A DNA stretch of 64,000 bases from FEN-1350 sp964386005. Its GTDB lineage: Bacteria; Planctomycetota; Phycisphaerae; Sedimentisphaerales; Anaerohalosphaeraceae. The position numbers and the translations under genes are program-made. The notes beneath the pieces were generated by a model. It was not told the DNA's origin. It did not search any database and worked only from the letters and a program-made list of their open reading frames with translations. Positions 16,739 to 26,500 of this stretch are shown here, piece after piece; the first letter of the stretch is position 1; the number at the start of each line of letters is the position of its first letter. The DNA lies in the NCBI GenBank assembly GCA_964386005.1, contig CAYLSB010000016.1, positions 1 to 64,000 on the forward strand. Direction: 5' to 3'.

Positions 16739-17755
16739 CTACTCCTTTGATTTCCGGTGTTCGGAAAGGTGTTTGGCTGGTTTGTTGGCCTTGGGCAGCA
16801 GGACGGATTGGTTCCAGTTGTCCAGTCCCGCTTCAAGCGAACGGGCGTATCCATATTCCCGATCGCCGGAATATTTCCGGACCGGGGTGTTTTTCTCGAT
16901 GCTGCGGTGCTCATATCGGCCTGCTATGGTCGCATAGTACCAGCGATACGGAAATTCATGCTCCTTAAACCAGGGATCGGCCGAGGTAATATCGATATTG
17001 TGCGCATGCGTCAGATTCGTCTGGGTCACTTCAAAAGTCAGATCACGCGTGTAGTAATGATCCGCCCAAAAGGGAGTCGTTAGTAAACCCAATTGTTTTT
17101 CATCCCAGAATGCCGGCACAAACGCGTCCAGAAATGTCAAATGGATCTCGGCAGTGGTTTTCTCGGAAATGATTTTCGCCGCGGAATCCACCAACCATGA
17201 ACCAGCCGAATGGCCGATCAAGTGGACATGCTCTAACTTTCCCACCACGGACAGAATCGCGCGGGCCAATCGAGGTCCGCCGATATCGCGGGCATATTTG
17301 GCCGCATCCTCCGGATTGATGACGGTTGAACCCTCTTCCCAATCGAAGTAGCCGCAGATCCATTCGTTGGGATCGACGCGGCGAGCGATCTCGCGAGCGA
17401 CATCCATGGGCCAATCCTTGCGGCCTTTGTCGATCCATCCATGTGTAACGATAACCATGCGGGTACAGGATAGCGGCAATTCGATCGGCCCTTTTCGAAC
17501 AACTTTGGCGTCCGCCGCAACCTTGGGGGTCAGGATAAGATAATGAAAAAAATAACTGCCATCATCCATGATGGATAACAATCCGTCGGAAGTTTTGGAA
17601 ATGCGCACGGCACAATCGAACTTGTCGCCCATACCAACGGAATAAAGAAACTGTTTCACCGAATCGCGTGTATCGGATGAGGAAGCGAATGTACAGCCCA
17701 ATGACAATACAACCGCGCAGACGTATATCAACGGGATCATTCGAAGGATGCTCAT
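16739..17755 (-). CDS. Exported alpha/beta-hydrolase (lipase/esterase-like)
   Basis: The 338-residue product has an N-terminal signal ending in LSLGC, possibly a lipoprotein site although the -3 residue is not ideal. The fold shows VIVTHGW (oxyanion-hole region), the nucleophile elbow GHSAGSW, and a later DAFVPAFWDE with a possible catalytic acid. This matches pancreatic-lipase-like or carboxylesterase-type hydrolases. The substrate is unknown. Its start codon overlaps the stop of the GNAT-aminotransferase gene (ATGA), so it belongs to the acyl-lipid operon and may act on a related lipid outside the cytoplasm. Confidence 0.8.
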   Translation of the reverse strand: MSILRMIPLIYVCAVVLSLGCTFASSSDTRDSVKQFLYSVGMGDKFDCAVRISKTSDGLLSIMDDGSYFFHYLILTPKVAADAKVVRKGPIELPLSCTRMVIVTHGWIDKGRKDWPMDVAREIARRVDPNEWICGYFDWEEGSTVINPEDAAKYARDIGGPRLARAILSVVGKLEHVHLIGHSAGSWLVDSAAKIISEKTTAEIHLTFLDAFVPAFWDEKQLGLLTTPFWADHYYTRDLTFEVTQTNLTHAHNIDITSADPWFKEHEFPYRWYYATIAGRYEHRSIEKNTPVRKYSGDREYGYARSLEAGLDNWNQSVLLPKANKPAKHLSEHRKSKE

Positions 17756-19371
17756 GCAGTCGCCGGGGATTGCCGTAACAGTTCCTGTTTGAGAACGGCC
17801 GGCAACGATTCGACGCGATCCAGCGCAGGATTACTCATCAGGCAGATCTGCATCCAGTTACGACTGACCAGATATTCGCTCTTGTAGCTGAGCATAAATC
17901 CGCGAACCTTCAGCGCATTACCGATTCGAACTGAATTGTACTTTCGATCCAGGCAGATCGTAACCACATGCGGGGAAGCCCACTCGTCGGGGATCAACAG
18001 ATCCAGGCCCATGCGGCGAAGTTCGCGGCGAAGCCAGCCGGAGACTTTTCGCGTCTGGTCCAGACGCTGAGCCGGATCCATTTCCTCCAGAGACGCATGC
18101 AGGGCATACACCAGATTCGAACACAGCGTATAGGGTACCCCGTCATTGGCGGCATACGTCTGAAGGTCCATGTAGGCGGGTAATGTATCGCCGGAAGGTT
18201 CGAGATCGTGATCGTAAAAGACCATGGACACGCCTGCGAAGGATCGAAGGCATTTTCCACTGACGGCGGACGCCAGATATACTCCATGAAGGTCAACAGG
18301 AACCGTCCCGATACTGCTGATACAATCCACACAAAGCTTGACGGCTTTGGATCGGGCGATTTCCCGGAACATCGCGAGATCGTTGAGCATCCCGGTAGAT
18401 GTTTCGCAATGTACCATCCACATCCAGGAAATCGCCGGATTGCCCAATATCGTTTCCACCGCTTCTCGTTGGAAGGATTTGCCCCACTCCAGCGACAGGA
18501 TTTCATGCCGAATTCCAAAACGGCCGGCCTGTCGAATGAGTCGTTCGCCGAATTCGCCGTTGCTGAGAATCAATCCTTCTCCGGATTCACGGGACAGTTG
18601 CGCCGCGACGACATCATTGGCCAACGTTCCGGAACCCATAAAAATCTCGACGTTCCTGGCGTTGGCCAGACTGCAGAGCATTCGTTTTGTCTGCCGATGA
18701 ACACGGAGAAAATCATCCGATCGATGCGAAATGGTGCACTCCGCCAAGGCGCGTTTGACTTTGGGCGTCACCTCCACCGGCCCCGGAAGGAGGTTCACAT
18801 TATTCGCCAGCACCGAAGGGATCTGCTCTTCCGAATCGTACCCGGAAATCGACGTCTCCGCATGGGCCTGTGTCGTCAGGTACATCGGCTGAAATTTGGC
18901 GTTATCGGAACCGACAACCGGGCCGAAGGGGACAAACCCCATGTGCTCATACAGCTTCTGTTGCTGGAGAATCCCGGAAATGACCGCCAGATCGAAACCA
19001 TGTTCGATACAATATCGGGCCGTAGCCTCCAAGAGTCCGTGAACGATCCGGCTGCGCCGATAGTCTTTGCGAACCGACAAAAGGCGAATTTCGCAAACCG
19101 ACTTGCCCGTCGGCAGATACCGGTCCAGATCGGGTAGTTTCTGGTCCAGCGAGAACGGACGAGCGCCGCGGACAGCGAGCATTCCCAAAACCTGTATTCC
19201 GTTACGGCAGATAATATACGTGTTTTCGAGATGGAACTTGTCAACGAGTATCCCTTCAGGATTTCTCTGATGTTGGGGAATTTCTTCGACAAATGTTTCA
19301 TAATTGAGTCGATGAACCTGCTCAAACTCCCACGGTTCATTGGCCACCTTGAAGGTATACGTATCAGACAT
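17752..19371 (-). CDS. Fusion of GNAT acyltransferase and class V aminotransferase
   Basis: A 539-residue two-domain protein. Residues about 1-165 form a GNAT fold most like LuxI/FeeM-type N-acyl synthases: NYETFVEEIPQHQ, then CEIRLLSVRKDYRRSRI as in their E-x-R strand, ending in MGFVPFGP. Residues about 185-530 form a fold-type I, class V aminotransferase (NLLPGPVEVTPKVKRAL, SHRSDDF, MGSGTLAND). The probable PLP lysine is in SGKCLRSFAG, similar to alanine-glyoxylate and 2-aminoethylphosphonate transaminases. A reasonable inference is that the aminotransferase makes an amine that the GNAT then acylates; this is not proven. Neighbours are PlsY (8-base overlap) and a hydrolase (4-base overlap). 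Confidence 0.82.
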   Translation of the reverse strand: MSDTYTFKVANEPWEFEQVHRLNYETFVEEIPQHQRNPEGILVDKFHLENTYIICRNGIQVLGMLAVRGARPFSLDQKLPDLDRYLPTGKSVCEIRLLSVRKDYRRSRIVHGLLEATARYCIEHGFDLAVISGILQQQKLYEHMGFVPFGPVVGSDNAKFQPMYLTTQAHAETSISGYDSEEQIPSVLANNVNLLPGPVEVTPKVKRALAECTISHRSDDFLRVHRQTKRMLCSLANARNVEIFMGSGTLANDVVAAQLSRESGEGLILSNGEFGERLIRQAGRFGIRHEILSLEWGKSFQREAVETILGNPAISWMWMVHCETSTGMLNDLAMFREIARSKAVKLCVDCISSIGTVPVDLHGVYLASAVSGKCLRSFAGVSMVFYDHDLEPSGDTLPAYMDLQTYAANDGVPYTLCSNLVYALHASLEEMDPAQRLDQTRKVSGWLRRELRRMGLDLLIPDEWASPHVVTICLDRKYNSVRIGNALKVRGFMLSYKSEYLVSRNWMQICLMSNPALDRVESLPAVLKQELLRQSPATA

Positions 19372-20008
19372 GTTCGGAACCTCGTTGAGTCATTGCGGGA
19401 ACGGCCAACTCGGATTTTTCATGGCCCGCATGATGGATCAATGACAGGATGTTGTCGCGATGGCTGATCACAATCAGCGCACTGAGTATCGCCATCCCGG
19501 CGACCTCCCATCCCGGACAGCTCATTAACCACGCCAATATCGGAAGAAATCCCATCGCACACATTCCGCTGAGCATATATTTTCTCGTGAAACGATACAG
19601 AACAAGAGCGATACAGAATAACACCAGAATCAGCCACATGTCAAGAACCAGCAACGATCCAATCATCACGGATATTCCTTTTCCACCATGGAAACCCAAT
19701 TGGATCGGCCAAATATGTCCCGCCAGAACCGCGATCAAACACGCGACCATCCACCACGGCCCCATATTCAACGATCGGGACAGAACCATTGCCGCGGCGC
19801 CTTTGGCAATATCGCCTATCATCGTAATATAAAAGCCCCATTTCCCCAGAATACGGCCCACATTGCGAGCTCCCACATTTCCGCTTCCCGTAGTGCGGAC
19901 ATCCATTCCTTTCACATATCGGGTCAGATAATACCCTATGCAAAGGCAACCCAGTACATAACTTAGGGCAACAACCATGATTTCTTTGATCGGTATCATT
20001 CGCGTCAA
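19364..20008 (-). CDS. plsY: Glycerol-3-phosphate acyltransferase PlsY
   Basis: Integral membrane enzyme that transfers an acyl group from acyl-phosphate to glycerol-3-phosphate, the first step of phospholipid synthesis. The 214-residue product has about five membrane spans and the motif SGNVGARNVGR with GDIAKG after it (motif 1). GFHGGKGISVMIG is motif 2. It begins either at a TTG overlapping the previous gene's stop or at an ATG nine bases on (19999); no clear ribosome site favours one. It sits in the acyl operon between the Aas-like ligase and the GNAT-aminotransferase fusion. PlsX, which supplies acyl-phosphate, is not in the window. Confidence 0.88.
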   Translation of the reverse strand: MTRMIPIKEIMVVALSYVLGCLCIGYYLTRYVKGMDVRTTGSGNVGARNVGRILGKWGFYITMIGDIAKGAAAMVLSRSLNMGPWWMVACLIAVLAGHIWPIQLGFHGGKGISVMIGSLLVLDMWLILVLFCIALVLYRFTRKYMLSGMCAMGFLPILAWLMSCPGWEVAGMAILSALIVISHRDNILSLIHHAGHEKSELAVPAMTQRGSEHV

Positions 20009-23000
20009 TCGGCGGGTATTGTTTGTGAAGGCCGAGTATTCTCCAAAGCAGTGATCGCCAATTCTTTGAGCTTTAACACATTCAGTTTTCCTGATCCCAA
20101 CGTTGGAATCTCATCGACCGCAAGAAAGCGATCTCGTTTCGGCTTGCATAGATTGGGCAGGCCTGATTCGCTCACTTTCGTAAATAATCGATCGCCATCG
20201 ACCTTTCCGCTCACATACAAAACGACAAGTTCCTCGCCTTTGCTGGCATTCGGAATACTCGTTACGGCTACAATCTGTTCGCTTGTACCCAGATCCCTCA
20301 TACAGGCCTCTTCCACGGCCAGATGAGGCACCATTTCACCGCCGATCTTGCTGAAACGCGACAGCCGATCGGTGATCGTGATAAATCCATCTTCATCGAT
20401 AGTCGCAATATCGCCCGTATTATACCAACCATTTTGCAGAACTTGCGCAGTTTTTTCCGGCTGATGTAAATATCCCTGCATGACATTTGGACCTTTGATC
20501 AGCAGAAGGCCCGTCTGCCCAAAGGGTAATGGCTGGGATGTTTCCACATCGATGATCCGGGCGGCGATACCCGGGGCCGGATGGCCGATCGTTCCCCGCT
20601 TGCCGGCGATCTGGCTGACGCCTCCACAGGTGACATCCGGAAGGTTGAACGAAACGATCGGTGACAATTCTGTCGTACCGTAACCTTCCAATGGCCGAAT
20701 ACCGAATTTTTTCTCGAAGTCGTCGGCAACGGTGGAACGGAGTTTTTCGGCGCCGGTGATGATAAATCGAAGGGTCCGGAGTTCGTCCGGTTCGGCCCGC
20801 CGAATGTAGTGGGTCAGAAACGTGGAGGTTGCGAACAACAACGTTGATCGATGCGCTTTGATGGTTTCGGCGACGAGGCGAGCATCGAGCGGATTGGGAA
20901 CAAAGACCACACTGGCCTTGGCGAGGATCGGCAGCCAGAGAGTCGCTGTAAATCCGAACGAATGGAACAACGGCAGGATACCGCACAGGTTATCCCCTCG
21001 CTCGATGCGAAAAATCGAAAGCATCGATTGAATATTCGATACGATATTGTATTGGCTAAGCATCACACCCTTGGGAATACCGGAACTTCCGGAGGAAAAG
21101 ATAATCGTGGCCAGATCGTCGGGATGGATTTTTCGCCCGGCCAGACAACGGCATTGCAGGCTCGCCGGAACCATCAGAAACAACAGCATAGACAGAATTT
21201 TTTCGACCGTGCCGATCCCCGCCGAAAGGTCTTCGAGATAGACAAAGTCAGGTCGAACGGGGATCGATGCTTTCCGGAGAAATTGTTTCGAAGTCAGGAT
21301 GATTTTGAGCCCCGAACGATCAATCGCATCGTTGCGGATCTGATCGCTGGTTACATAGCTTAGATTGACACTGATCTTCCCGAGCATGGCCACAGCAATA
21401 TTGGCCAAAGCGGCCGGGCAGGACGGGGGTAACAGAATCCCGATATTGGACTGATCGGAGGCCAAGCGGCGAATACGGCCGGCCAGGATACGAGCGCCGG
21501 TCATCACCTGCAGGAAGTTGAACTTCCGTCCGGAGGTATCGCTTATGCAAGGAGACAACGGTTTTCGGCGGGCGATGCGAATACTCTCTTCAACCAGAGA
21601 ACCGGCACCCTCCTTGCGCCGCTCATGGTATTCACACCCCAGTTCCAGAACGGTCTGATAGACGTCCCCTGGAGTGCTGGTCGCCGGCATGGGCGACCCG
21701 ACGATCACATCCACCGGTACCCGCGGCCGCAAGGGAACTTGGTGAAATAACCGCCCGTGGTAATAGCTCCAGATACTTCCCCAGATGCCTCCAATATACA
21801 TCGGGATAATTGGATATTCGGAATGCCGTACGATCCGCTCGAAACCGGCCTTGAAACGACGGAGAAATCCCGTTCTCGTCATCGCCCCTTCGGCAAAGAT
21901 ACAAACCAGGTATCCCTCCTCGATGGCCTTCCGCGCCGCCTGAAGCGAAGCGATAATCTTTTTCGGCGATTCCGTTCCATCAATTGGTATCGCTCCCATC
22001 AGCCGGCAAAACCATCGAACCACCGGACGATTGAAATATCCCCGTTCCATTACAAAGCGGATCCGTCGTTGTTGCGTCGAACCGAGAATCAGAGCATCAA
22101 TTAGAGAAACATGGTTGGAGATCAACAGGGCCCCGCCGCGAATGGGGATGTTTTCGGGATGGATGGCTCGAATCCGATACCCCAAACGGAGTGGAATCAG
22201 GACCAGAAAACGAATAAAGAAATCTTTCAACTTCCATACGCTCACTACTGCTATCGCGGATGTGGCCACGCCAAGCAAACCGAACATCTGCCGAGGACTC
22301 AAGTTCACAAGCCGCGGATCGGCCAGGACAAAACAGATCAACGAAGCAAGAAAAGCCCCCACCCAGCCGAGAAAGTTCGACGCGGCGATCACTTTACCGC
22401 GCATGTGGTTGGGACTGGCCATCTGAATATGCGTTTGAACAGGGACGATAAACATACCTGCCGAAATCCCCGTCAAGGTAATGAGCAAAAAAACCAGCCA
22501 AGGTACGGGGGGAACGATCGCCAATGCGGTAACGGTAATTCCCAAACCCAAGGCACCGGCTGGAACGATGCCGAATTCCACGTTTCGTCCGCTCATGCTG
22601 CCGGCAAAGTACGATCCGATTCCGATTCCCACCGCCGCCAGCAAAAACAGATATCCGCTGGCCACACGGTCCATTCCCAGCCGCTCGATTCCGTAGGGGA
22701 TCAGGTTGATCTGAAGAAAGGCCCCCAGTGCCAGAAAGGTCGCCGCCGCCCAGACCGCCCAGATCAGCCCGCGATCCTGGCGAACGGCGTGAAGTGTGCG
22801 GTAAATATCTCGATAAAATAACAGGGATGCGGATTCACAGGACCGAACCGGCTCCGTCCTTCGGATGCGCAGCGAAGTCCAAAATCCCGCTACGGCAAAG
22901 ACCACGCACCCCCCACACGCCCATCCGAATCGCTCTCCGGAAATCTGTGACAGCCCCGGTCCCACGGCCGTGCCGATCACGATGGCTCCATACGTCAGCG

Positions 23001-23430
23001 CTTCCAGAGAGGCATTCGCCTGACACAGGTTATCATGGCCGACCAGTTCGGGGACGATCCCATATTTGCTCGGCCCAAAGAAAGCGCTCTGCACCGCCAT
23101 TGCGAACAGGCACATATAAATCGCCCACGACCAGCCAAGAGCCAGCGATACCACACCCCCGACCATTACGGCGATCTCGGCTCCCTTGGCCAGAACCAGA
23201 ATATCCCGCTTGCTGAATTGATCGGCCAGCTTGCCCGCGTAGGCGCTGAAAAGCAGAAAGGGCAGGATAAACACCGCCGCCGACAGAGAGGTAACCCTGC
23301 CGGCTGAATCCGTCGTTTGAATTCCGATCAGGGCAAAGATCACCAGAGCGCGAAACACATTGTCGTTCATGGCGCCCAAAAACTGCGTCGCATTAAAAAA
23401 TCCAAATGAATGATCTTGTCGGGCTTCCAT
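20005..23430 (-). CDS. Aas-like MFS/acyltransferase/acyl-ACP synthetase fusion
   Basis: A three-domain protein of 1141 residues. The N-terminal 400 residues form an MFS transporter (LplT type, lysophospholipid flippase). The next segment (about 415-610) is a PlsC-type acyltransferase with the H-x4-D motif NHVSLID and FAEGAMTRTG. The last 500 are an AMP-forming acyl-ACP/CoA ligase with SSGSSGIPKGVMLS, YGTTELSP and YNTGDIATIDEDGF. In other bacteria LplT-Aas reacylates lysophosphatidylethanolamine. Fusion of all three is known in several phyla. The ATG at 23430 is favoured over one 24 bases upstream because GAGGAGAGGA precedes it by six bases. It is the first gene of the operon leading to plsY. 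Confidence 0.87.
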   Translation of the reverse strand: MEARQDHSFGFFNATQFLGAMNDNVFRALVIFALIGIQTTDSAGRVTSLSAAVFILPFLLFSAYAGKLADQFSKRDILVLAKGAEIAVMVGGVVSLALGWSWAIYMCLFAMAVQSAFFGPSKYGIVPELVGHDNLCQANASLEALTYGAIVIGTAVGPGLSQISGERFGWACGGCVVFAVAGFWTSLRIRRTEPVRSCESASLLFYRDIYRTLHAVRQDRGLIWAVWAAATFLALGAFLQINLIPYGIERLGMDRVASGYLFLLAAVGIGIGSYFAGSMSGRNVEFGIVPAGALGLGITVTALAIVPPVPWLVFLLITLTGISAGMFIVPVQTHIQMASPNHMRGKVIAASNFLGWVGAFLASLICFVLADPRLVNLSPRQMFGLLGVATSAIAVVSVWKLKDFFIRFLVLIPLRLGYRIRAIHPENIPIRGGALLISNHVSLIDALILGSTQQRRIRFVMERGYFNRPVVRWFCRLMGAIPIDGTESPKKIIASLQAARKAIEEGYLVCIFAEGAMTRTGFLRRFKAGFERIVRHSEYPIIPMYIGGIWGSIWSYYHGRLFHQVPLRPRVPVDVIVGSPMPATSTPGDVYQTVLELGCEYHERRKEGAGSLVEESIRIARRKPLSPCISDTSGRKFNFLQVMTGARILAGRIRRLASDQSNIGILLPPSCPAALANIAVAMLGKISVNLSYVTSDQIRNDAIDRSGLKIILTSKQFLRKASIPVRPDFVYLEDLSAGIGTVEKILSMLLFLMVPASLQCRCLAGRKIHPDDLATIIFSSGSSGIPKGVMLSQYNIVSNIQSMLSIFRIERGDNLCGILPLFHSFGFTATLWLPILAKASVVFVPNPLDARLVAETIKAHRSTLLFATSTFLTHYIRRAEPDELRTLRFIITGAEKLRSTVADDFEKKFGIRPLEGYGTTELSPIVSFNLPDVTCGGVSQIAGKRGTIGHPAPGIAARIIDVETSQPLPFGQTGLLLIKGPNVMQGYLHQPEKTAQVLQNGWYNTGDIATIDEDGFITITDRLSRFSKIGGEMVPHLAVEEACMRDLGTSEQIVAVTSIPNASKGEELVVLYVSGKVDGDRLFTKVSESGLPNLCKPKRDRFLAVDEIPTLGSGKLNVLKLKELAITALENTRPSQTIPAD

Positions 23431-23524
23431 GCGAAAGATCCTCTCCTCGATCATGAATGTTAACTTTCAATCTCAGGCCGTTGTCCACAAGGGAATGAAA
23501 AAAACAAATTCCGCCTGTTGAAAA

Positions 23525-26500
23525 TCATCGTCCCTGCTCCGTTGCCTCTGCGACATGTTTCCCAACGCCATCCCTCTCCCGGTTCACCTTCCCGCGTCTT
23601 CGAAGCTGTTCAGAAAACGCTTCCAGCCGGGTTGTCAAGGCCGGGTCTTCCTGCCCATCAAATGACAAGTTGAGGATCGGCATCCCGCCGCAGTCACGGC
23701 TGATTCGCGTGGTCATCGACGCGACAATCGTCGAAGGCATACAACCAAAGGGCATAACATTCACCACACCGTCGAAGCCCTTGTGATAGGCCTCGATCAT
23801 TTTGCCGACGCTGAGAATCGCCTCGCCTTCAAAGCAGGGATCCAAGTAGGGCTTTGCCAGTCGTAACAGATGCTCGGACGGTTCCTCCGCTAACGGCCCA
23901 AACCGTTTCTCCAACGGTTCTGCCAGAGCATGTTCGATCCGGCGCATGACCTTGTCCTGAATCCAATTTCCGAACATTCGTCGGAACTGGTGGCGGCGAA
24001 GAGAGAAGTACTTACGAGTCGCATTGGTATAATAGATCCACTCGGAAGCCGGTGAAAGAGAACATTGCAATCCCAGCGATTCCAAACGGCGGATAATGTG
24101 ATTATTGGCAAAAGGATGATTGCGAACATAGATTTCGCCAACAACGGCTACGCGGGGTATCAACACATGTCCGTTACGGTCAATAGCCGCCAGACCTTCC
24201 GCCACATCAGCCATATACTTTTTCAGATCACCAAGACCCTGGCGTCGTTCGATCCGCCAAACCCAGCCATCGAGGTAATGACGATATCGTTCATTCACAT
24301 ATTCCGGATTCTTGGCCGAAGGTCGAAGGTGCAAAAGGACCTTATGCAACAAATCGGCACCGACCGCGCCTGTCCACACATAACTGATGAACTTCAGGCC
24401 GCCGGCACCGTCAACGTGACGTGAGAACTCCTGATAAAAACGGCTGTCTTGATTGGGCGCAAGAATCGCCACATCCTGCAATCCGGCCTGATCCAGAACC
24501 AACCGCTGCAGACAGTGATACATGCCAAACCGGCATGGTCCCGATGCACCGGGCATAAAGAACATGCTTCGTACGGGTTTAAAATCGGGTCGTCGCGCAA
24601 GGGACATCATGTCGCCGATCGTGATCGCACAAGGCAGGCATTCTTTCCCCGTCGTGCATTGACGACCGTACGACAGAGTTTTCTCATCGGCAAGGGACAT
24701 CACCTCGGAAGCACAACCGAAGGCCCGGAATCCCGCCGACAGACCGTGCGCGCAATCGCCCATATAGGGAACATAGATCCTTCGGTCCCGAATGGATAAC
24801 GTTTCGCTGGAAGGATCGATCCGCTGCGACTTCGGCTCTGTCGATTGATAATGTCGAAGACTGTCGAGGAAAGCTTCCAAACGGGTCACCAAACCCGCAT
24901 CGGCGGAATGTTCGTCCAACTCCAGGAACAGCGAAGGTTTTCCCTGCAAACAATCTTTAAAGAAGGACTGCATGAACGAATCCGGCCCACAACTGAAATT
25001 CGACAGATATATACCGAACAGTCGCGGATCGGATTTCAGGATCTCTGCGGACCGAAGAATCTTCTGGGCGGAACCCCAATAAACCTGCTGATGAAGCGAC
25101 CGATTCGACAATCTGGCGGATTGCAGGTCGAGAAATTCCAGCGGCACCAGCATCGCCCCCAGATCGGCAAGCTTGCGCGGCAATTGCAGATTCATGCCGG
25201 GATCACAGCCATTGTAGGGACGGCTGACCAGGACAAACAACTTTTGATTCGGAGACAAGGAAGCCAACATTTCCCGGCCTTTGTCACGAAGTTCCTTTTC
25301 AAAGTCCGCCTGTGCCGCAAGGGCCTTGCGCATGGCTTTCCGGGCTAATCGGGCCGGTCGATTCAATTCCGCGGCCAGACGTACAAAACTTTGCATCATC
25401 GGCCGTTCGCCATCGCCCAGGTACATGGGTGTTGTAAGCAGCTTGACGCCACCCAATTGATCCCCCATAGCCGACTGGATCTGAAAACCAAACGACTGAA
25501 CGAAGGGGCACAACTGGTTAAAATCATTGTCTTCAAACAACCGATTCATGGAGGCAATGGAGGGAACAAGGAGATAATCAACCTTTCGCTCGAGCAACTC
25601 GGCACAATGGCCATAAGCGACCTTGACCGGATAACACGGCTGGGCCGGGACTTGCTCGATTCCCCGCTGGATGGTCGCGTTTGACGTCGGCTCCGAAAGA
25701 ACCACATCCAATCCCAGTTCCCGTAGAAATGTTGCGAACATCGGCAGCAGGTACCAGGTCGCCAGGGCTCGCGGAATACCGACGGTCGCTTTACCCCCCT
25801 GCGGATTTGAACCGATCAGACCGGCGTGGGCCAACATTCGTTCGTTCCGCCATGCAAAGGCGTCAAACGATACTGCTTCTTGTTGACGCCGAACCACATT
25901 GTATCGATCGCATCTTGACCCGTAGAACAATGGCTGAACGCCGGCCATTCGAATCCGCTTGATCTGGCATTCATTGCTACATGATCGACAGGTAAACGTG
26001 TCAACCTCGTAATCGGTTTCAGTGAGGTTTTCGAAACCGCGGAATCGGCTCGCAAATGAGATTCCCTGTTCAACCTGGAAACGATGGTGTTCCATGGCCA
26101 CGGCCGCGGCGCCCAACGCGCCGGTTACCTCGTGATGATCGGGGACACGAATGGCCTTTCCAGTAACCTGTTCAAAAGCGGCAACCACCGCGCGATTGAA
26201 TGCCGTACCCCCCTGGAAACAGATCGTCTTTCCAATTCTCCGGCGGCCGACAACCCGATTGAGATAATTGTTCACAATGGAATAACTCAGCGCAGCGACG
26301 AGATCCTCTTTGGCAGCGCCCTGCTGCTGCCATGCCAGAAGGTCCGATTCAATAAAAACCGTGCATCGTTCCCCAAGCTTCAGCGGATGTTTGCTGCTGA
26401 ATGCCAGTTGGGAAAACTCATCCCGAATGGAGATTCCCAGTCGCTGCGCTTGTTCTTCCAAAAAGGATCCCGTCCCCGCCGCACAGGCATGGTTCATCTC

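Noticed and set aside
18208..19137. 309-codon plus-strand frame
   Set aside because: Opposite the GNAT-aminotransferase fusion and without its own start signals.
25795..25815. Sequence like a tRNA T-arm (GGATTTGAACC)
   Set aside because: Inside the activase gene and no matching acceptor or anticodon arms.
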